Assembly (NCBI RefSeq): GCF_002954775.1
Contig: NZ_PJME01000012.1
Location: 62,001-126,000 of the forward strand
DNA from: Streptomyces geranii
GTDB lineage: Bacteria; Actinomycetota; Actinomycetes; Streptomycetales; Streptomycetaceae
Reading direction: 5' to 3'
Length of the DNA: 64,000 nucleotides
The translations under genes and the position numbers were made by a program. The notes below the pieces were generated by a model. That model saw only the letters and a list, made by a program, of their open reading frames with translations, was not told where the DNA came from and ran no database searches. Each line of letters starts with the position of its first letter. Within the stretch, counting starts at the first letter, position 1. Shown piece by piece: positions 1 to 8,051 of this stretch.

Positions 1-386
1 CCGGCCTCGCGGATGCGGCGCTGTTTGGCGGCGGGGGCGTCGGTGGGCAGCACCAGCACCGCGGGCAGAGCCCTCGCGCGTGCGGCCAGGGCGACCGCGA
101 CCGCGTGGTTGCCGGTGCTCTGCGCGACCACTCCTCGACTGCCCGCCGCGGCCAGCCGGTCCACGGCGAGCAGCGCGCCCCGCACCTTGAAGGACCCGCC
201 CCGCTGGAGGTTCTCCGCCTTCAGCCACAGGCGTGCACCGGTCAGCCGGTCCAGTTCGTCGCTGCGCACCACCGGCGTCGTGAGCACACGCTCCCGCAGC
301 CCGCTCCGAGCCCGGTCGATGTCGTCCCGGCTCATCTCGGTCCGACGGGTACGGCCTGCTGCGGCCCGCGTCCAGGTCTGTGACAT
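1..386 (-). CDS. PLP-dependent threonine/serine dehydratase-like enzyme, N-terminal part (runs off window)
   Basis: Translating the minus strand from ATG 386 gives an open frame of 128 codons to the window edge. It contains GGSFKVRGA (the SFKxRG motif whose lysine carries PLP in fold-type II enzymes) at about residues 65-73 and QSTGNHAVAVA (the phosphate-binding SxGNHxxA loop) at about 92-102. This order and spacing is typical of threonine dehydratase, serine racemase and related beta-eliminating enzymes. A second ATG at 335 (MSRDDIDRARSG) could be the true start, because the enzyme family usually begins close to that helix. The C-terminal two thirds are outside the window, so the substrate (threonine, serine or hydroxyaspartate) cannot be assigned. 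No link to the neighbouring regulators is visible. Confidence 0.85.
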   Translation of the reverse strand, partial: MSQTWTRAAAGRTRRTEMSRDDIDRARSGLRERVLTTPVVRSDELDRLTGARLWLKAENLQRGGSFKVRGALLAVDRLAAAGSRGVVAQSTGNHAVAVALAARARALPAVLVLPTDAPAAKQRRIREA

Positions 387-462
387 CGGCTTCGCCCTCC
401 GGTCGGCTCCATGTCACCGGCATCCTCGGCAGGAGCCCTAAGTCACCGCTAACGCGCGGCTA

Positions 463-679
463 GGGCCTGTCCGGCGGGTCGGGCGGGAGGAAAGCCACGG
501 TGGCGAACAGGCGCAGGTGAGCGGGGCTTGCCGCGTCTGGCCGCAAGGCGGAGGAGGGCGTCGACGCGATGGGGGTCCCGCGCGAGCGAAGCCGAGCGTG
601 GGGAAGTCGGCAACCACGACAACGCCGCGGACGGGCGTGCCAAGCCCCGCGTCTCCGGCATGATCAGCCGGACAGGCCC
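463..679. repeat. MITE-like element with 13-bp perfect terminal inverted repeats
   Basis: GGGCCTGTCCGGC at 463-475 is matched by its exact reverse complement at 667-679, enclosing 217 bp with no convincing gene. The outer flanks also agree (CT one base outside each repeat). GGGCCTGTCCGGC-type ends are, from memory, common on Streptomyces IS5-like elements, so this may be a non-autonomous derivative or the end-to-end remnant of such an element. No clear target duplication was found. A second short inverted pair, GCCCTA at 435-440 and TAGGGC at 461-466, overlaps the left edge. Confidence 0.5.
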
Positions 680-683
680 CAGC

Positions 684-1622
684 TCACTCCGGGGTCCGGG
701 GCCTCGCGACCCAGGTGAAGGGCCGGCGGCGGCCCCCGCACGCCTCGGTGTACCGGTCGAGGGCGGCGCCGACGCCGGTGTACGGGGCCGGGGCGGCGCT
801 GTTCGGGGCGGGACCGGCGCTGATGCCGAGGAGGATCTTCACCAGGTCCGGCCATGAGCAGCCGTCCGGCACGGTGTGCAGGGCGATCCGCCGCTGCCCG
901 GCCAGCCAGGCCCGTACGACGGGGTGGCGCCGCTCGTCGTAGCCGTCGACCACCAGGTGCAGCCGCTCCCTGGCATGGGTGGCGGCGACGCCCTTGAGGA
1001 AGCCGAGGAGTTCGCCTCCGGTGTCGGTGCTCTGCGTGGCAGTGGCGATCTCCAGGGCCGAGACCAGGGAGGAGGCGCGGTGGGCCGGCCCGCTCGCCCC
1101 GCCCAGGCGGACCACGACGGCCTTCTCCTCCCGCGCCAGGTACAGCCCGGTCACGTCACGGACCGTCGCGTCCAGTTCCGGGGAGGTGGGGAACGTCAGG
1201 GTCCTGGTGCTCCAGGGCTGGACCCGCCACTTGTGCCACACCTTGGCCACCGCCCCGTGGGAGACGCCGAGTTCGGCGGAGAGCAACCGGGACGACCAGT
1301 GCCGTACGCCCGAACCGTCCGGTGGTCCCTGCGCGGTGCGCACCATGACGGCCACCTCGTCGACGACGGCCGGTCTCCCGGGACGCGGCCGGTCGCGGAG
1401 TCCGGCCACTCCGTACGCGCGGTAGCGGCTGCGCCAGGTGACCACGGTCTGCCGGGACAGCCCGAGCCGTCGCGCCGTCTCGGTGTTCGACGATCCGTCA
1501 GCGGCCCGGAGAACGATCCGGGCCCTGATGACCAGTTCGGCGGGGACCGAGGGGGAGGTCAGCCAGGCGGACAGGACCTCGCGGTCCGAGTCGGGGACGA
1601 CCAGCGGTGCGGCGACAGCCAT
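684..1622 (-). CDS. IS630-type transposase-like protein, apparently catalytically dead
   Basis: The 312-aa protein starts with an IS630-style helix-turn-helix (about residues 20-85; GLSRQTVVTWRSRY, then RDRPRPGRP). The usual linker to the catalytic domain follows (TGLYLAREEKAVVV). In active IS630 enzymes that strand ends in DEKSQIQAL. Here it reads RLGGASG, so the first catalytic Asp is missing. The second Asp region survives as VVDGYDERRHPVVRAWL, while the final block reads CSWPDLVKILLG, where active enzymes have a Glu (NAVEGFF). The frame is intact and GC3-rich, which argues against simple decay. It lies divergent from the SARP gene with 149 bp between starts. Function is unknown: it may be a domesticated DNA-binding protein. 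Confidence 0.65.
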   Translation of the reverse strand: MAVAAPLVVPDSDREVLSAWLTSPSVPAELVIRARIVLRAADGSSNTETARRLGLSRQTVVTWRSRYRAYGVAGLRDRPRPGRPAVVDEVAVMVRTAQGPPDGSGVRHWSSRLLSAELGVSHGAVAKVWHKWRVQPWSTRTLTFPTSPELDATVRDVTGLYLAREEKAVVVRLGGASGPAHRASSLVSALEIATATQSTDTGGELLGFLKGVAATHARERLHLVVDGYDERRHPVVRAWLAGQRRIALHTVPDGCSWPDLVKILLGISAGPAPNSAAPAPYTGVGAALDRYTEACGGRRRPFTWVARPRTPE

Positions 1623-1771
1623 ACGGCATTGAAGCGCACGCCGGGAGGCACCGTCCAGGGACTTTGTTGACAGGGCGCTAGGGGTCGTCTGGGGTTATCC
1701 CGGCCTTGGGGCGCGCTTAGCGTCGGCGGTGTCGGACCGCTGATCAGGACAGTCGACAGAGGGGTGTTGTC

Positions 1772-2578
1772 GTGTTACGAAGCGAAATCCCGCCGGAGCG
1801 CCGGATCAGGTACGAACTCCTCGGACCACTGCGGGTCTCCGTCGGGCAGCGCACCGCTGCGATCAGTGCGCACAAGGTCGAGATTCTGCTCGCGGTGCTG
1901 CTCATCCGCGCCAACCACATCGTCACTCCAGGGCAGTTGATCGACGAGCTCTGGGGCGACCGGCCACCCGGCCGGGCCACCGCCGGCCTGCACGTCTATG
2001 TCTCCGAATTACGGAAGTTCCTCGGCCGGCAGAACATCCCGGGCCGGTCGATCGAGACCTGCTCGCCCGGTTACACACTGCGCCAGGACACGGCGGAGAT
2101 CGATTTCCAGAGCTTTCTCCGACTGCTCCGGGACGGTCGCAGGGCGGCCGTGGAAGGCCGGGACGAAGAAGCGCTGGAATTGCTGGAAACCGGAATTTCC
2201 CTGTGGCACGGCCCCCTTTTGGGAGGTTTCTCCGAAGGCCCCATCATCAGCAATTTCATCACCTGTCTCAACGAGGAGCGCACCGAGTGCCTGGAACTTC
2301 TCGTCGAGTCGCAGCTACGGCTCGGCCGGCACCGTGAGGCCGTGGGACGGCTTTTCTCACTCGTCTCGGAAAGTCCACTGCACGAGGCGTTCCACCGTCA
2401 GCTGATGCTCGCCCTCTATCGCTCGGAGCGAAAAGCAGACGCCCTGCGGGTGTACCAGAAGGCCCGCAATATCCTGAGTGAGGAATTGGGCCTGGAACCC
2501 TGTCGTGCCCTGCAGGCCGTCCAGCGCGCGATTCTCCTGGACGAGGAATCACTTCTGCAACTCCCCCTGTCCGTGTGA
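1772..2578 (+). CDS. SARP-family transcriptional activator with a TTA codon
   Basis: 268 aa, the usual length of single-domain Streptomyces antibiotic regulatory proteins. Residues about 13-105 form the OmpR-like winged helix (YELLGPLRVSV, then AGLHVYVSELRKFLG), and residues about 110-255 the bacterial transcriptional activation domain (LYRSERKADALRVYQKARNILSEELGLEP in shortened form). SARPs activate biosynthetic operons by binding direct repeats near -35. The GTG start at 1772 is followed at once by a TTA leucine codon (1775-1777), so translation should depend on the bldA tRNA and be delayed until development. It is followed by a hairpin terminator and then the LAL regulator. Its targets are not visible here. 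Confidence 0.92.
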   Translation: MLRSEIPPERRIRYELLGPLRVSVGQRTAAISAHKVEILLAVLLIRANHIVTPGQLIDELWGDRPPGRATAGLHVYVSELRKFLGRQNIPGRSIETCSPGYTLRQDTAEIDFQSFLRLLRDGRRAAVEGRDEEALELLETGISLWHGPLLGGFSEGPIISNFITCLNEERTECLELLVESQLRLGRHREAVGRLFSLVSESPLHEAFHRQLMLALYRSERKADALRVYQKARNILSEELGLEPCRALQAVQRAILLDEESLLQLPLSV

Positions 2579-2590
2579 GTCCGGACACCG

Positions 2591-2619
2591 ACCGCCGCAC
2601 CCTTCCGGGTCGCGGCGGT
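2591..2619 (+). terminator. Hairpin terminator after the SARP gene
   Basis: ACCGCCGCACCC (2591-2602), a 4-nt loop, then GGGT-C-GCGGCGGT (2607-2619) form a 12-bp stem with one bulged base, 12 bp after the SARP stop. No long T tract follows, as is common in actinomycetes. Confidence 0.6.
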
Positions 2620-2795
2620 TCGCCGTGTCCGCCCGTGTCCGCCCGCGCCCACCGAGCGGGGATGGACCGGACCAGCCGCACCACGACCTCCCCTCCCCCA
2701 GGTCAACAGTTTTTCAGCTCCTCATACCGGATCAGTAAAATGCGCCCCCGAAAGGGCCCTTGACCAGCGACAACAGCGAACTGCCACCAGCCCAC

Positions 2796-2814
2796 TAGAT
2801 ACCTTGCGTTTCTT
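2796..2814. promoter_or_regulatory. TetR-type operator upstream of the LAL gene, overlapping a putative promoter
   Basis: TAGATAC-CTTGC-GTTTCTT is an imperfect inverted repeat. The same 19-bp pattern recurs at 6330-6348 in front of the TetR gene (TAGATAC-TCTAC-GTTTCTA). A promoter-like pair overlaps it: TTGCGT at 2804-2809 and TATGCT at 2828-2833, 18 bp apart. Binding would therefore block the promoter. That the local TetR protein binds here is inferred from the shared motif. Confidence 0.6.
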
Positions 2815-2983
2815 ACGATGGTAGAGTTATGCTGGCGACGATCGCCCAGTGTTGAACTTTTTCGCGAAAATCACCCCGCGCGCCAATACGTGAGTAAATC
2901 AACGCGACATCCACCGCTTTGTTTCTGCACGTCAAAATCGGACTTCGTCTGAATTTAACGAACATTACGGTACGGGGGCGAGC

Positions 2984-5791
2984 ATGATTCAGCTGGCCAG
3001 GCGAGAAAGTGAACTGCGCGAACTCCAGAACGCCTTGGACGAGGCAGCGGCGGGCCGCGGAAAAGTAGTGGTGGTGAGCGGTCCTGTCGGTATGGGAAAG
3101 ACCACTCTGCTCCATATGTTCGGCGATCAGGCGGCGCGGGACGGTGTGCTCGTTCTGCGCTCCTGCGCGCTCAACGACGCGTGCACCCCGTTCTCCGTGG
3201 TCGAGCACCTCCTGCGCGACCTGACCGCGTTCCTGCCCGACGACGCGGCAGCCCACCGGAAGAACCTCGCGGGCCTGTGGGGCGACCTGGCGCTGGAGGC
3301 TGCGCGGCATGACGGCGCCATGACCGAGGAGGCTGCGCGCCACATCGACCACCTCACCAACGAACTCCTCGCGCTCAGCGCCCTGGTGCCGATCCTCCTG
3401 GTCGTCGACGACCTGAACAGCGTCGACGACCAGTCGCTGGGCTTCCTCACCGGGCTGATCGAGCGGATCTGGTCCGCCCGTGTCCTCGTGGTGGCCGGCG
3501 AGGTCACCGGAGCGGCCGAGGGAACCGCCATCCGCTGGTCCAGCCTGGTCCATCAGACGCACTGCCGTTTCATTCCGCTCAGGCCGCTCGCGGCGGCCGA
3601 GGTCTCGGAGCTGCTGGCCGAGAGCTCGGGCTTCCTGCCCACCGCGGGCATCGCCAGACGATGCCTGGAGATCACCGGCGGCAGCCCCGTCCTGTTATGC
3701 GCGCTGGCCCAGGACATGAACGCCGGTTCCTATCCGGCCGGGAGCGAGCCCCTGGTCGGCGACCACTTCTCCCGGGTGGTGGTCTCCTGTCTCCACCGGT
3801 GCGCGCCGGGCGTCCTGCACATCGCCCGCGCCGTCGCCGTACTGGGTGACGACGCCTCGACGGACGTCGTCGCGCTGCTCGCGCGGCGCAACCGGGACGC
3901 CGTGAGCCGTGCGGTCGACGAGCTGACCGACATGGGGCTGCTGAACGACTGCCGGTTCCGGCATGTCGGGGCCCGGGCCGCGGCACTCAACGACATGACC
4001 GACGACGAGCGTTCCACGCTGCACGGCCGGGCCGCCCGTCTGCTGTACGACGAGGGGGCGTCCGCCACCGTGGTGGCCAGGCATCTCGCGGCCACCCAGC
4101 AGATCGAGGACGCCTGGGGCGTCTCGGTCCTGGCCGAGTCGGCGCAGCACGCCCTGGCCCGGGGCGATGTCACGCTCGCGACCAGCTGTCTCCGGCCGGC
4201 CCGGGAGTCCTGCTCGGGAAAGGCGGACTGCGCCCGGCTGACCGCCGCCCTGATCCGGGTGCAATGGTGGGACAACCCGGCCGCGGCCCGCCGGCAACTC
4301 TCGGGCCTGCTGGAGGAGTTGTGGGCGGGATACCTCGAGGAGCCCGACGCCCTCACCGTCTACGGCGGCCTCTTCTGGACCGGCCGGGCGGCGGAGGCGG
4401 CCCGGGTCCTGGAGCGGCTCGCGGAGGACGGAGCCCCGTCCCGGGAGCTGGCGCGGATGTCCACCTGGTTCACCGCCTGGTACCCCGACCACCCCGCCCC
4501 GGGCGCGGGACAGCGGACCGACACCCTCGCCCTGTCGATGGACGACCTCTGGCAGCAGCGGACCACGGAGGGGGCCCCGGCGGTCATGGACGGCTTCCTG
4601 TGCGCCGGGACACCGGACGGACCGGTCCTGGGCGAGGTCCTGGCGGCCCTCACCGCGCTCGTGCACTGCGATCCGGCGGACAAGGCCGTGGCGCGGTGCG
4701 AGGAACTCGAACCGGAGGTCGCCGGGGCGCCCGTCGCCGTGCGGGCGCTGTTCCAGGCGTGCCGGGCGCTGGTGGCGCTGCGCGCCGGTGACACCCGTAG
4801 AGCCCTCTCCCATGCGGAGGAGGCGCTGTCGCTGATGCCCGCGGAGAGCTGGGGCGTGGCTCTCGCGGTGCCGCTGGCCTGCGCGGTGTCCGCCACGACC
4901 GTGATGGGGCACTACGAGAAGGCCGCGGCCCACCTCGCCGTCACGCTGCCCGCCGCGGCGTTCGACACGCCGTTCGGTCTGCTCTACCTCCAGGCGCGCG
5001 GGCAGTTCTATCTGGCGACCGGCCGCCCCCGCAACGGGCTGCGCGACCTGTGGGAGTGCGAGCAGCGTGTCTCGGCCTGGCGGCTGCCGGTGCCGGGCCT
5101 CGCGACCTGGCGTTCCTACGCGGCGCAGGCGCTGGTCGACATCGGTGAGGTCCGCCAGGCGCGGCGGCTGATGGACCAGCAGCTGACCTCGCTCACCCGG
5201 GATCAGGTGCGGATGCGCGGAATGACGTTGCGGCTGCGCGCGGCCACGGAGCCGCCGGACCATCGCGCCCCGGTGCTCAGCAAGGCGATCGGCCTGCTCC
5301 AGCAGAGCGAGGACCGGCTCGAACTGGCGCGTGCCTTCGCGGAGTTGGCGCACACGCACAACGTCCTGGGCGAGCAGGCGCTCGCCCGGACGGCCGCGCA
5401 CAAGTGCGCGATCCTGGCGGAGGAGTGCGCGGCGGCCCCGTTGCTGGACCAGGTGTTCCGGGATTTCCCCGAGCTGCGGGCGGACGACGCGCCACCGCCG
5501 GACGGCCCCGACGCCCCGGCGCTCAGCAGCTCCGAGCACAAGGTGGCCATGCTCGCCTCACAGGGGCACACCAACCGCCAGATCGCGAAGAAGCTGCACG
5601 TCACGGTCAGTACGGTCGAGCAGCACCTCACGCGGGTGTACCGCAAACTGCACATCCGCAGACGCTCCGAACTCACCCTGCGCCTGGCGCTCGGCGACAT
5701 GGAGTACGCCGGTCCGCGCGCCCCGCACCGGGACGCGGTGCCCGTGTGGCACGCCCGTCCGGCCCCCGGCCGATGCATCGGGCTCGGATGA
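2984..5791 (+). CDS. LAL-type LuxR regulator (large ATP-binding) with a TTA codon
   Basis: 935 aa, typical of LAL regulators of polyketide clusters. The N-terminus has Walker A SGPVGMGKTTLL (residues about 35-46) and Walker B ILLVVDDLNSVDD (about 137-149). A long tetratricopeptide-like middle follows. The C-terminus carries the LuxR helix-turn-helix (about 845-905: HTNRQIAKKLHVTVSTVEQH). Such proteins activate pathway genes on binding an unknown signal and ATP. A TTA codon at 3695-3697 (codon 238) makes it a second bldA-dependent regulator. The start ATG at 2984 has GGGGGCGAG upstream. The 400-bp leader holds a palindrome shared with the TetR gene, suggesting TetR repression. Confidence 0.93.
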   Translation: MIQLARRESELRELQNALDEAAAGRGKVVVVSGPVGMGKTTLLHMFGDQAARDGVLVLRSCALNDACTPFSVVEHLLRDLTAFLPDDAAAHRKNLAGLWGDLALEAARHDGAMTEEAARHIDHLTNELLALSALVPILLVVDDLNSVDDQSLGFLTGLIERIWSARVLVVAGEVTGAAEGTAIRWSSLVHQTHCRFIPLRPLAAAEVSELLAESSGFLPTAGIARRCLEITGGSPVLLCALAQDMNAGSYPAGSEPLVGDHFSRVVVSCLHRCAPGVLHIARAVAVLGDDASTDVVALLARRNRDAVSRAVDELTDMGLLNDCRFRHVGARAAALNDMTDDERSTLHGRAARLLYDEGASATVVARHLAATQQIEDAWGVSVLAESAQHALARGDVTLATSCLRPARESCSGKADCARLTAALIRVQWWDNPAAARRQLSGLLEELWAGYLEEPDALTVYGGLFWTGRAAEAARVLERLAEDGAPSRELARMSTWFTAWYPDHPAPGAGQRTDTLALSMDDLWQQRTTEGAPAVMDGFLCAGTPDGPVLGEVLAALTALVHCDPADKAVARCEELEPEVAGAPVAVRALFQACRALVALRAGDTRRALSHAEEALSLMPAESWGVALAVPLACAVSATTVMGHYEKAAAHLAVTLPAAAFDTPFGLLYLQARGQFYLATGRPRNGLRDLWECEQRVSAWRLPVPGLATWRSYAAQALVDIGEVRQARRLMDQQLTSLTRDQVRMRGMTLRLRAATEPPDHRAPVLSKAIGLLQQSEDRLELARAFAELAHTHNVLGEQALARTAAHKCAILAEECAAAPLLDQVFRDFPELRADDAPPPDGPDAPALSSSEHKVAMLASQGHTNRQIAKKLHVTVSTVEQHLTRVYRKLHIRRRSELTLRLALGDMEYAGPRAPHRDAVPVWHARPAPGRCIGLG

Positions 5792-5823
5792 ACACCGCGT
5801 CCCCGCGCCGGCTGCGCGCCTCC

Positions 5824-6201
5824 TCAGAGGAACGTCACGTAGAGCCGGAGTTCGAAGGCGTGCTCGTCGACCGGGACATCGTCGTGCTGGTGGAAGGAGA
5901 CGTCCCGGATGAACGTCCCGGTGTCGTTCTCCGCCATCCACCGGGCGGCGGCGCCGAGGACGTCCGCCTCGCGCCGACCGGTGACATGGACGACCCCTGA
6001 ACTCTCGGACGCGCCCTCGGCGGTGTAGACACGGACCACCACATGGGTCGGGGACGGACCACCGGGCCGGGTCTCGTCCGGTCCCCCGGCCCGGAAGGAC
6101 ACGTTGACCGTGTTCCGGTCGGGGCGGACGTTGACCGACACGGCCGGTAAGCCGGCCCCCTCGGGGGACGACCGAGGCCCGTCCGCAGCTCCGTTCTCCA
6201 C
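5824..6201 (-). CDS. Hypothetical protein with a TTA codon
   Basis: 125 aa from GTG 6201, preceded by GGGGAGG at good spacing. No family is recognised. The product is soluble and acidic, with beta-strand-like segments (HVVVRVYTAEGA, FELRLYVTFL). The codon at 6150-6148 is TTA. Together with the SARP and LAL genes it is one of three neighbouring genes carrying this rare codon. It lies between the LAL gene (convergent, 32 bp apart) and the TetR gene (divergent). The TetR operator at 6330-6348 is in the shared intergenic region, so it may also be controlled by it. Confidence 0.6.
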   Translation of the reverse strand: MENGAADGPRSSPEGAGLPAVSVNVRPDRNTVNVSFRAGGPDETRPGGPSPTHVVVRVYTAEGASESSGVVHVTGRREADVLGAAARWMAENDTGTFIRDVSFHQHDDVPVDEHAFELRLYVTFL

Positions 6202-6329
6202 GAGGAACCCCTCCCCTTCGGCATATGCCGACGTCTGTGGCGCGGGTCGCGTAGCCTCGCCTCGGACGGGATCGCGTGACCCCTCCGCCTACGGCGCCCG
6301 CTTGCCACGAGCTGACTTCCGGACTCCTT

Positions 6330-6348
6330 TAGATACTCTACGTTTCTA
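6330..6348. promoter_or_regulatory. TetR-type operator upstream of the TetR gene
   Basis: TAGATAC-TCTAC-GTTTCTA is an inverted repeat (6 of 7 positions in the arms) 50 bp before the TetR start, in an AT-rich pocket. It matches the site at 2796-2814. Autoregulation is the simplest reading. Confidence 0.65.
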
Positions 6349-6398
6349 ATCACGGACTGGCAAGTACGGGGTCACGCAATACTGCTGAAGGAGCACAC

Positions 6399-6989
6399 AT
6401 GGCAACGGTGAGCGGTGGAGGGCCGAAGGCGTCGAGACGGCGCGGGGCCGCGCTGGAGTCGGCCATCCTCAGGGCGGCCTGGGACGAGGTGAACGCCGTG
6501 GGCATGGCCGGGCTGACCATGGAGGGCATCGCGGACCGGGCGGGCACCAGCAAGGCCGTGCTCTACCGGCGCTGGCCCAACCGTGTGGCCCTGGTCGTCG
6601 ACGCCATCCGGCGGGAGGGGTCGTTCGCCGACGAGGTTCCGGACAGTGGCACGCTCCGCGAGGACGTGCTGCTTCTCCTGCGCAGGATGTCCCAGCGGTT
6701 CGGGGGGACGGAGCGTCAGATCGTCCAGGGTCTGCTCGCCGAGTACTTCCGCAGCCCGGAGGTGGCGGGCTATCTCCAGGGACAGTTCTTCGGCGCGGAG
6801 ACGATGATGACCATCCTGGAGCGCGCCGACGAGCGCGGCGAGGTGCAGCTCGACCGCATCACCTCACGGGTGGCATCCCTCCCCGTCGACCTGGTGCGGC
6901 ACGAACTCTTCCGCACGCAGGCACCCGTTGCCGAGGCGACGCTGGAGGAGATCGTCGACGACGTCTTCCTCCCTCTGCTGCACCGCTGA
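6399..6989 (+). CDS. TetR/AcrR-family transcriptional repressor
   Basis: 196 aa. The N-terminal helix-turn-helix spans residues about 22-65 (LTMEGIADRAGTSKAVLYRRW) and the remainder is an all-helical ligand-binding domain. ATG 6399 is preceded by GAAGGAG. It is transcribed away from the TTA-containing hypothetical gene. An operator-like palindrome in its own promoter and a second copy in front of the LAL gene suggest that it represses itself and the pathway activator until a small ligand releases it. The ligand cannot be predicted. Confidence 0.93.
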   Translation: MATVSGGGPKASRRRGAALESAILRAAWDEVNAVGMAGLTMEGIADRAGTSKAVLYRRWPNRVALVVDAIRREGSFADEVPDSGTLREDVLLLLRRMSQRFGGTERQIVQGLLAEYFRSPEVAGYLQGQFFGAETMMTILERADERGEVQLDRITSRVASLPVDLVRHELFRTQAPVAEATLEEIVDDVFLPLLHR

Positions 6990-7148
6990 ACTTGGAGGAG
7001 CCCTGCCGCGTGCAGGCCTGGGGCAGCTGCTGTTGATGAGTCGCATCGGGACCGGTAGAAGCGACGAGCGAAAGAACCTCTTGTTCCTTGCCCGGGTGGC
7101 CGCGTCGCATCGAAGCATGGACGGTGGACCCGGCAGTCAGCGGGGGCG

Positions 7149-7358
7149 ATGTTCGCCACCGTCGCAGCATTCCTCACCACTCGGGACGTCACGTTCGGTT
7201 TCTTCAGGCAGACGCTGCCCGGCTGGGCGTACACCGCTACGGTCCTCGCGGGATTTGTTGTGTCGGCTGTTGCTGACGGCCTTGCCGTGTCGTGGCTCAG
7301 GCGACTGCCCCAGGCCGCGTCCTCAAAAGATCTTGGGTGGTGGATCATGGTCGGGTGA
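7149..7358 (+). CDS. Possible small membrane protein in IS debris
   Basis: A 69-aa frame starts at ATG 7149 with one long hydrophobic segment (GWAYTATVLAGFVVSAVADGLAVSW). The ribosome site is weak. It ends at the point where an IS5 transposase start remnant begins, so it may be a truncated gene or chance. The rest of 6990-7355 shows no supported gene. Confidence 0.25.
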   Translation: MFATVAAFLTTRDVTFGFFRQTLPGWAYTATVLAGFVVSAVADGLAVSWLRRLPQAASSKDLGWWIMVG

Positions 7359-7403
7359 TACGTCGCCATGAACTGTCCGATGCCGAACGGGATCGTGTGG
7401 AGG
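7356..7403 (+). mobile_element. IS5-family transposase N-terminal scrap
   Basis: From GTG 7356 the plus strand encodes VIRRHELSDAERDRVE, the characteristic start of Streptomyces IS5-type transposases. The similarity stops at about 7403, where an oppositely oriented IS256 fragment begins. Confidence 0.6.
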
Positions 7404-7407
7404 TTCC

Positions 7408-7684
7408 GTACCGGGACGGCCTGGCGGGAGAGCTCGGCTCCATAGACCTCGGCCAGGTGGGCCTGAACCTCGCCGGTGGTCAGGCCCTTCGCGGCGAGTG
7501 AGATGGCCATATCGTCGACGCCGGTAAGGCGCTTCTGCCGCTTCTTGACGATCTTCGGTTCGAAGGAGCCGTCGCGGTCGCGCGGCACGGTTGTCTCCAC
7601 CGGGCCCATGTCGGTCAGCACGGTCTTGGAGCGTTTGCCGTTGCGGGAGTTGCCGCCGTTCTTGTCAACCGAATCGTGCTTGCT
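7408..7684 (-). mobile_element. IS256 (mutator-type) transposase fragment
   Basis: The minus strand encodes a recognisable internal part of an IS256-family transposase: KHDSVDKNGGNSRNGKRSKT, then KTVLTDMGPVETTVPRDRDG, KRQKRLTGVDDMAISLAAKG and LTTGEVQAHLAEVYG. Neither the start nor the DDE catalytic region is present. It is joined in frame to the upstream lipoprotein remnant, so a chimeric frame of 408 codons stays open but is not a natural gene. Confidence 0.8.
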
Positions 7685-7996
7685 GTAGGAGAAGACATCG
7701 GACATGCTGTCCGTCTGCAGCCGCGTCTTGATGAGGTTGTCACCCTCGGTCCCGCCCGGACGCGTCTCCACGCTCACCCTGATCTTCGGGTTCTTCGCCT
7801 CGAAGTCCTTCGCCAGCTGCTTGGCCGCGTTCAGGTTGTCGGGCGCGTTGTCGACGAGCAGCTTGATCGATGTCGTGGCGCTGTCGTTCCCGCTGGAGGA
7901 GCCGAGCGAGCCCGCGCTGCACGCGCTGAGCACGAGCGGCAGAACCGCGACAGCGGCGACTGCGGCTCTTCTCTTGGTGCGAGTGATTGACCTCAT
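7685..7996 (-). pseudogene. Sugar ABC-transporter substrate-binding lipoprotein, truncated
   Basis: About 104 codons of a family-1 extracellular solute-binding lipoprotein remain. There is a basic start, a hydrophobic stretch ending in the lipobox LSAC (residues about 23-26), and then IKLLVDNAPDNLNAAKQLA and GDNLIKTRLQTDSMSDVFSY. The normal length is about 430 aa; the rest is replaced by IS256 sequence from about 7684. The start is ATG 7996, with a LacI-like operator 45 bp upstream. It probably once imported an oligosaccharide or rhamnoside for the adjacent rhamnosidases. The permease genes are not in the window. Confidence 0.8.
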
Positions 7997-8040
7997 CGTT
8001 GTTCCTTCGTTTCATGCGTCGACCGAATCACTGACTGAAT

Positions 8041-8051
8041 CGTTTCAAACG
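8041..8051. promoter_or_regulatory. LacI-type operator at the lipoprotein promoter
   Basis: CGTTTCAAACG is a perfect palindrome around a central C, 45 bp upstream of the lipoprotein start. The extended form GAATCGTTTCAAACG matches GAGTCGTTTCAAGCG at 9681-9695 in front of the rhamnosidase gene. Confidence 0.65.

Noticed and set aside
6770..7996. Reading the 408-codon minus frame as one real protein
   Set aside because: It joins a lipoprotein start, an IS256 piece and antisense of an IS5 scrap and of the TetR gene. Only the first two parts are supported.
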